From NCBI RefSeq assembly GCF_900106995.1, contig NZ_FNOK01000047.1, positions 1-64,000 of the forward strand: DNA of 64,000 bases, in the 5' to 3' direction. The notes under the pieces are model-generated. The model was given only the letters and a program-made list of their open reading frames with translations, was not told the DNA's origin and did not search any database. Of the stretch, positions 59,055-64,000 are shown in pieces (within the stretch, counting starts at the first letter, position 1; each line of letters opens with the position of its first letter). A program made the translations under genes and the position numbers. The stretch is from Saccharopolyspora shandongensis (lineage in GTDB: Bacteria; Actinomycetota; Actinomycetes; Mycobacteriales; Pseudonocardiaceae).

Positions 59055-59952
59055 CGCGATATCGATCACCGGCCTGGTCAAGGAGTTCGGCCGCACCACG
59101 GCGCTGGACGGCCTCGATCTCACGGTGCGCACCGGTGAGGTGCACGGCTTCCTCGGCCCGAACGGCGCCGGGAAGAGCACGACGATCAGGATCCTGCTCG
59201 GGCTGTTGCGCGCCGACGCGGGCACCGCCCGGTTGCTCGGCGGCGATCCGTGGCGGGACGCGACGAGCCTGCACCGCAGGCTCGCCTACGTGCCCGGCGA
59301 CGTGACGCTCTGGCCCGGGCTTTCCGGCGGCGAGGTCATCGACCTCCTGACGCAGCTGCACGGCGGCGCCGACCGCGCCAGGCGCGAGGAGCTGATCGAC
59401 CGCTTCGACCTGGATCCCCGCACGAAGGCCCGCGCCTACTCCAAGGGGAACCGGCAGAAGGTGGCGCTGATCGCCGCGCTCGCCTCCGACGCCGAGCTCC
59501 TCATCCTCGACGAGCCCACCTCGGGTCTGGACCCGCTGATGGAGGTGGTGTTCCGCGACGTCGTCCGGGAGGAAGTGCGGCGCGGCGGCCGGACCGTGCT
59601 GCTGTCCAGCCACATCCTCGGCGAGGTCGAGGAGTTGTGCGATCGCGTCACCATCATCCGCGACGGCCGGGCCGTCGATTCCGGTTCTCTCGCCGAGCTC
59701 CGCCACCTGGCCCGCACCTCCGTGCGCGCCGAACTCGCGGGCCCCGCGGACGGGCTCGCTGAGCTCGCGGGAGTGCACGACTTCCGGACGGAGGACGGCC
59801 AGGTGCGCTTCGAAGCCGATGCCGACGCCCTCGGTCCCGCGCTGACCCGGCTCGGTTCCATCGGCGTCCGCAGCCTCGTCAGCCGGCCGCCCACTCTCGA
59901 AGAGCTCTTCTTGCGGCACTACGGCAAGACCAGCGCGGAGGCGATCCGATGA
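59047..59952 (+). CDS. ABC exporter ATP-binding protein
   Basis: A 301-residue ABC ATPase of the drug-export type. Walker A is FLGPNGAGKSTTIRI; the signature region AYSKGNRQKVALIAAL is an atypical SKGNRQK version usual in this branch; Walker B LLILDEPTSGLD and the His switch LLSSHIL follow, then a DrrA-like C-terminal extension. It overlaps both neighbours by 4-8 bp. It powers the permease encoded next. Confidence 0.9.
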   Translation: MTDAISITGLVKEFGRTTALDGLDLTVRTGEVHGFLGPNGAGKSTTIRILLGLLRADAGTARLLGGDPWRDATSLHRRLAYVPGDVTLWPGLSGGEVIDLLTQLHGGADRARREELIDRFDLDPRTKARAYSKGNRQKVALIAALASDAELLILDEPTSGLDPLMEVVFRDVVREEVRRGGRTVLLSSHILGEVEELCDRVTIIRDGRAVDSGSLAELRHLARTSVRAELAGPADGLAELAGVHDFRTEDGQVRFEADADALGPALTRLGSIGVRSLVSRPPTLEELFLRHYGKTSAEAIR

Positions 59953-61541
59953 GCAGCCTCGCTGGAACCTCCCGCCTGGCGCGGCTGGCGCTGCGCCGCG
60001 AGCGGAACATCGCGCCGTGGTGGGTCCTCCTGCTCGTCACCATGTCGCTGGTCATGGTCGCCTACATCAACCGGAACATGGGCACGCCGGAGCTGAAGGC
60101 GACCTACACCGTGATGATCAACCAGAACGCCTTCTTCCGGGCGCTCGGCGGCGGGGCCGTCGAACCGGACCTCGGCGTCCTCTCCTCCTGGCGCAGCGGC
60201 GGATTCCTGTACGTGATGAACGGTCTCGCCGCCCTGATGGCCGTCGTCCGGTACACCCGCGCCGACGAGGACGCCGGCCGCACCGAGCTGCTGCGCGCGG
60301 GCGCGGTCAGCCGCTACGCCGCGCTGACCGCCGCGCTGGCGGTGGCGGGCGGGGTGAGCCTGGCCGGTGGCGCGCTGACCGCCGTCGTGCTGATCGCGAT
60401 CGGGCTGGACCCGGTGGGGTCGATCGCCTACGGGGCGGGCATCACCGCCGCCGGTTGGGTGTTCGGCGGCGTCGCCGCGGTCGCCGCCCAGCTCGCGCAG
60501 AACGCCCGCACCGCAAGGGCTTTCGCGCTCTCTGCTCTCGGCGCTGCCTACGTCCTGCGCTACGCCGGCGACGCGAGTGGGCAGCACTGGATGACGTACG
60601 TGTCGCCGATCGGCTGGAGCCACCTGGTGGCGCCGTACCGCGACGAACAGTGGTGGCTGCTCGCGGTGTCGATCGCCACCACCGCAGCGCTGTCGGCCAT
60701 CGCCTACCACCTGGTGGCTCGCCGCGACCTCGGAGCCGGGCTGATCCCCGAGCGCACCGGGCCCGCGTCCGCGCCGCGCCTGCGCGGCCCGATCGGCCTG
60801 TCCTGGCGCCTGAACCGCGGCCTGCTGGTGAAGTGGGCCGTCGGGCTCGCCGTCTTCGCGGCCTCCGCCGGCGCGCTGAGCACCTTGGCGCACCAGCTGC
60901 TCAACGCGCCCGGCGCGGCCCGGCTGCTGGAGAACTTCGGCGGCCGGGCCGGTTCGGAGCTCCACTACTTCCTCTGGCCCATCATCCTGATCTTCGCGCA
61001 TGTCATCGCCCTGTACCCGGTGCTGATGGTCCAGCGGATGCGCGCCGAGGAGAGCAGCGGCCGGGCCGAGATCGCCCAGGCCACGCCGATGACGCGGCTG
61101 CGCTGGGCGGCCGGGCACCTGCTGGTGACCGGCCTCGGCACGGCGGCGCTGTCGGCCGTTACCGGGCTCGTCTTCGGCGTGTTCTTCGCTTGGCTCGTGG
61201 GCGATTTCGCGACGGACGTGCCGCGCATCCTCCTCCAATCGTTGGGAACCGTCCCGGCGGCGTGGCTGGTGGGCGCGGTCTGTGCGCTCGCCTACGGGCT
61301 CCTGCCGAAGGCGAGCGCGGCGATCTGCTGGGCGGTGTGGGTGGCGACGGCGGCGCTGGGGCAGATCGCCGGGCCGCTGTACGGGGTGTGGGGCGGGACT
61401 CCGTTCGAGCCGTTCCACTACATCCCGAACACCGTCGCCGGAAACCCGTTTTCCCCAGGCCCGGCGCTGGTGATGATCGCGCTGTCGGCCGCCCTGCTCG
61501 GCGGCGGACTGCTGGCCCTCCGCCGCCGGGACTTCGGCTGA
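59949..61541 (+). CDS. ABC exporter permease (polyketide-antibiotic type)
   Basis: A 530-residue membrane protein with about twelve TM segments in two similar halves, as in the actinobacterial 'polyketide antibiotic exporter' permeases. RYTRADEDAGRTELLRAGAV in half one is echoed by RMRAEESSGRAEIAQATPMT in half two. It ends in the basic LALRRRDFG. It forms an efflux pump with the preceding ATPase. No biosynthetic genes are in view. Confidence 0.9.
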   Translation: MSSLAGTSRLARLALRRERNIAPWWVLLLVTMSLVMVAYINRNMGTPELKATYTVMINQNAFFRALGGGAVEPDLGVLSSWRSGGFLYVMNGLAALMAVVRYTRADEDAGRTELLRAGAVSRYAALTAALAVAGGVSLAGGALTAVVLIAIGLDPVGSIAYGAGITAAGWVFGGVAAVAAQLAQNARTARAFALSALGAAYVLRYAGDASGQHWMTYVSPIGWSHLVAPYRDEQWWLLAVSIATTAALSAIAYHLVARRDLGAGLIPERTGPASAPRLRGPIGLSWRLNRGLLVKWAVGLAVFAASAGALSTLAHQLLNAPGAARLLENFGGRAGSELHYFLWPIILIFAHVIALYPVLMVQRMRAEESSGRAEIAQATPMTRLRWAAGHLLVTGLGTAALSAVTGLVFGVFFAWLVGDFATDVPRILLQSLGTVPAAWLVGAVCALAYGLLPKASAAICWAVWVATAALGQIAGPLYGVWGGTPFEPFHYIPNTVAGNPFSPGPALVMIALSAALLGGGLLALRRRDFG

Positions 61542-61641
61542 TGTTCTGACCGCATAGGTTCGCCGGGGTGGTGGCGGTGGCGGTTGGCTGTCCGGTGACG
61601 TTCGATCCGACCGCTGGAGGCGCGGTGGTGAGCCAGTCCGC

Positions 61642-61800
61642 GTGCGCAGACTGACCGACCAGGAAGCGCTGCGGCTGCAGCAAATCGTGCGCCGAGGCAG
61701 CACGAGTTCGGGACGCTACCGGCGCGATGATGCTGGTCTCGGCCGACGGGAACCGCGTCCCGGTGATCGCTCGACTTGCACAGGCGTCATCCAGACGGCC
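61642..61800 (+). pseudogene. IS630-family transposase N-terminal remnant
   Basis: The frame from GTG 61642 reads VRRLTDQEALRLQQIVRRGS then TSSGRYRR, and a second frame continues MMLVSADGNRVPVIARLAQA. Joined, they match the start of IS630-type transposases. A frameshift lies near 61722, and nothing of the DDE domain remains. No inverted repeats were found. The rest of 61542-61936 has no gene I can support. Confidence 0.65.
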
Positions 61801-61936
61801 ACCGCCGACCGGTCAAGCTCGGCCAGCCCTTCACTCACTGGTCACTGCCCAAACCCGTCACCTAACTGCGAAAAGTCCATCTTCGCCGGGTCGCTTTAGC
61901 CCGGTGTTCGAGGTGTGCCGTCCCAGCGCCATGCGG

Positions 61937-62549
61937 TCAGACGAGGGCGCCCGTGCAGTTCGGCGCGTCCAGTGGCCACAGCAGGGTGGGCCAAGGATCC
62001 GTGAACACCGGGGCGTTCGGAAACAGCCGGACGAGCACCCGCGAGCACAGGTCGGCTGGTGGATTCCAGGCAAGCCCGAGCCCTTGGGCCAGGTCGTGCG
62101 TGTGCACCAGGGTCTCCACGATCCCCATCGCGGCGAAGCCCTCGGCGTCGGAGATGCCGAAGACGTGGCAGGCGCGAACCTGCGGCGGCGTCGTGCGCAC
62201 CATGGCGACCAGCAGCGCACCACTCGCCTCCAACACCTGCAACAGGCCGGTAGGCCCCGCCTTACGGTCCGCGTGAATAGCGTTCGCAGGGCCGCCGGCT
62301 CTCCCACACGAAGGGCACCTCACCATCCGAGGGCGGTGTTCTGGGACCTAGTTGCGCGGCGTACGCGAAAAGGTCGTCGCTGAGGTGCTCGACCATCTCC
62401 CAGCAGTCCCATTCCAGCGATCCCGCCTTTCCATCCCACGCGGCTGAGGGCGCCTTGCGGAGGACTGCCAACGCGAGCTGCACGGCAAGGTCGAGGTCGT
62501 CCGCGGTGAGGGGGGACGGGGAGGGCCCAATCTCGGCTGATCGGGACAT
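61937..62549 (-). pseudogene. DinB/TIGR03083-like gene split by a frameshift
   Basis: The upstream half (from 62549) encodes DDLDLAVQLALAVLRKAPSA, LEWDCWEMVEHLSDDLFAYA and VPFVWESRRP. The downstream half continues in another frame with ANAIHADRKAGPTGLLQVLE, MGIVETLVHTHDLAQGLGLA and a normal stop at 61937. Together they give one protein of about 200 residues with the EHLSDD and VHTHDLAQ metal-binding regions of the maleylpyruvate-isomerase/DinB superfamily. The shift is near 62286, one extra T in CCCTGCG. It is either a pseudogene or a sequence error. Confidence 0.65.
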
Positions 62550-62840
62550 AGCAGGACCGTATCCCTACTGGAAGGAGTCATGCCTTCCCTTTAATCACGG
62601 GTCCCGCAATCCGGCGACGGTTTGTGGTCAGAGCGCTAGCCAGTACTCCAGTTGTAGATCGTGATGTTCTTGGTCGTTGGTGCTTCGACGCTGGTAGTAG
62701 GCCTGTCAGGCGCGGTACTTGTGTGCCATCCCCATCTAGACCACGCAGTGGAACTCACGCCGACCTGCCGAAAAGAACAGGAGAAGCCACCGCCGGATTC
62801 TGGCGCCAACCCAGCCCGCCCAACCGATTTGGACGGCAGC

Positions 62841-63653
62841 ATGGAGATCGTGATGGAAAAGGTGATCAAGGTCGTCGGTTGGACATGCATCGCGGTGGTC
62901 TCCTCGATGCTGGTGGTCGTGGTTGTCGCGGCATTCGGGCCGCTTCCCGGCTACGTGCTTGAGTCGTCCCCAGCCGCATCCGCGTTGACCGGGAACGACC
63001 GAGTGAAAGCGGAAACCGACGTCCGCACGGCCCTTCTCCAGGCCGTTGGTGGTGTGCTCCTCGTGATCGGCGCTGTTACCGCGTGGCGGCAAATGCTCGC
63101 CGCGCGCGGCCAGCAACTGGTGGCACGCCGGATCGCCGTCACCGACGCATTCAGCAAGGCGGTGGAACAGCTCAGCAACCGCGAGTCCGTGGCTCTGCGG
63201 CTGGGCGGAATCTACTCGCTGGACCGGGTCGCCGACGACGATCCGGCTGAGCAGTCGCGAGTGGCGGAAATCCTGTCGGCCTTCGTGCGCGACCATGCCC
63301 GCCAGCAGCCACTGCCTCAGGACGTAGCGGCCGCCCTGACGGTGCTTTCCCGTCGGAATTGGCCGTGCGAAGTCGACCTGGTGGGAACCTGCATCGCCGG
63401 AGCGCACCTGCCTGGCGCCCGGCTGGAACGGGCTCGGCTCAAAGGAGCCGATCTCAGCAGAACAGATCTGACCGGGGCCGTGCTGCGGTCAGCCGACCTG
63501 GATGGCGCGGATCTCCGCAATGCCGATCTGTCCGGCGCTGATCTCCAAGCCGCTCGGTTGACCGGCGCGAAGCTTTCCAGTGCGGTCACCGACCGGGCCA
63601 CGCGGTGGCCCGTTGACTTCGTCCCGGAAAAGCATGGCGTCCTACTCCGTTGA
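62841..63653 (+). CDS. Membrane-anchored pentapeptide-repeat protein
   Basis: A 270-residue protein. Two TM helices lie near residues 10-35 (VGWTCIAVVSSMLVVVVVAA) and 65-85 (LLQAVGGVLLVIGAVTAWRQ). A linker with RRIAVTDAFSKAVEQLSNRE and LRLGGIYSLDRVADDDPAEQ is typical of actinobacterial pentapeptide proteins. The C-terminus has at least eight A(D/N)L repeats (ADLSRTDLTGAVLRSADLDG). The start is uncertain: ATG 62841 or 62853; the frame is open with a further hydrophobic stretch to 62661. Function unknown. Confidence 0.8.
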   Translation: MEIVMEKVIKVVGWTCIAVVSSMLVVVVVAAFGPLPGYVLESSPAASALTGNDRVKAETDVRTALLQAVGGVLLVIGAVTAWRQMLAARGQQLVARRIAVTDAFSKAVEQLSNRESVALRLGGIYSLDRVADDDPAEQSRVAEILSAFVRDHARQQPLPQDVAAALTVLSRRNWPCEVDLVGTCIAGAHLPGARLERARLKGADLSRTDLTGAVLRSADLDGADLRNADLSGADLQAARLTGAKLSSAVTDRATRWPVDFVPEKHGVLLR

Positions 63654-64000
63654 TCGCCGCATGCTCGCGTGCCTCTCGATCAATCCGACCATGTCCAATG
63701 CCGTTTCGATCGCTCCGGGAAGATTGACGCGGGGCTTCTCCTCGAACTCGATTCCACCATCCGCCCAGTGCGGGACCAGCAGGAACCGGCAGAAGTAGTC
63801 GGGAACCGGCAGCCGAGCCAGGTCGTCCGCCGCCTCGGCTAGGCCCTGCCGTGCCTTCGCGAGCTCTCCGAGCTTCACCAAGGCCATAGCGGCGTTGTAG
63901 CGGCTGAGGGCCCGGGTTTTGGGCTCATCCGTGAGTGCAATGGACTTTTCCGCCCAGTCCAGTGCACTCGTCGGTTCGCCTCCCACGAGCGCGAGGTAGG
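63642..64000 (-). CDS. TPR-repeat protein, partial at window edge
   Basis: The C-terminal 119 or so residues of a protein running off the right edge. SALDWAEKSIALTDEPKTRA and LSRYNAAMALVKLGELAKAR look like TPR helices; the end reads GGIEFEEKPRVNLPGAIETA. The frame is open to the last base (reading YLALVGGEP), so the gene begins outside. Such TPR tails often belong to XRE-TPR regulators in actinomycetes; that is a guess. It overlaps the pentapeptide gene's 3' end by 12 bp. Confidence 0.65.
   Translation of the reverse strand, partial: YLALVGGEPTSALDWAEKSIALTDEPKTRALSRYNAAMALVKLGELAKARQGLAEAADDLARLPVPDYFCRFLLVPHWADGGIEFEEKPRVNLPGAIETALDMVGLIERHASMRRSTE

Noticed and set aside
59047..61541. Part of an antibiotic biosynthetic cluster
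   Set aside because: Exporter and TetR are of the polyketide-antibiotic type, but no biosynthetic genes lie within the window; a general efflux system is enough.
61642..61800. Active IS630 element
   Set aside because: Only the first 50 or so codons remain, with a frameshift and no DDE domain or inverted repeats.

Overview
The window is GC-rich actinomycete chromosome. Codon third positions are almost all G/C, GTG starts are frequent, and several families are typical of Pseudonocardiales (TIGR04222 membrane protein, DUF6292, PF04672 SAM methyltransferase, class F sortase, TIGR03086 proteins). Saccharopolyspora or a close relative is my best guess; I could not test it. It reads as accessory or chromosome-arm territory: regulators facing single enzymes, transporters, and several decayed genes.

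Layout. 1-2000: a TIGR04222 membrane protein beside remnants of a NACHT-type NTPase and of a phosphodiester glycosidase. 2100-13300: DUF418, NUDIX, a MerR-PP2C fusion, an SDR facing a fumarylacetoacetate hydrolase-family enzyme, a phosphotransferase, a cupin, a secreted amidase, and a DUF3100/M20 peptidase pair facing an Lrp-type regulator. 13400-21800: secreted SurE with LysR, AraC with an NmrA-like reductase, a methyltransferase, a cluster of palindromes, TetR with an enoyl-CoA hydratase, and a P-loop kinase. 21800-32400: ABC-F, RtcB, an Atg22/UMF1-type MFS protein, TetR-hydrolase, GNAT, a remarkable GATC-rich spacer, then a proline-rich surface protein with a class F sortase. 32700-40000: MFS, GlsB, DUF6292, DinB, a PAS-GGDEF-EAL protein and a second copy of the Atg22/UMF1 MFS gene.

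40067-50112 is a roughly 10-kb integrated element of clearly lower GC. I could define both ends: a large serine integrase sits at the right, an excisionase-like HTH gene at the left, and the junctions at 40057-40090 and 50190-50223 reconstruct into a palindromic attB and a longer palindromic attP sharing a 3-bp GCG core. The reconstructed attB matches a palindromic intergenic repeat whose intact relative lies at 19643-19662. The cargo is a virion-head module (scaffold, HK97-fold major capsid protein, head-tail adaptor, stopper) plus two HNH-type nucleases, a replication-type HTH protein, an RHH repressor with three palindromic operators, and many tiny ORFs. I see no terminase, portal, protease, tail or lysis gene. 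It looks like a capsid-carrying phage satellite that would need a helper for DNA packaging and tails. This is the most interesting object in the window.

50200-64000: LysR facing a PLP aminotransferase and a two-subunit TPP decarboxylase (sulfopyruvate/phosphonopyruvate type), an SDR, FHA, a second PAS-GGDEF-EAL protein whose degeneracy is the mirror of the first, a TIGR03086 protein, a TetR-ABC exporter operon, an IS630 remnant, a frameshifted DinB/TIGR03083-like gene, a pentapeptide-repeat membrane protein and the edge of a TPR protein. No tRNA, rRNA or CRISPR array was seen.
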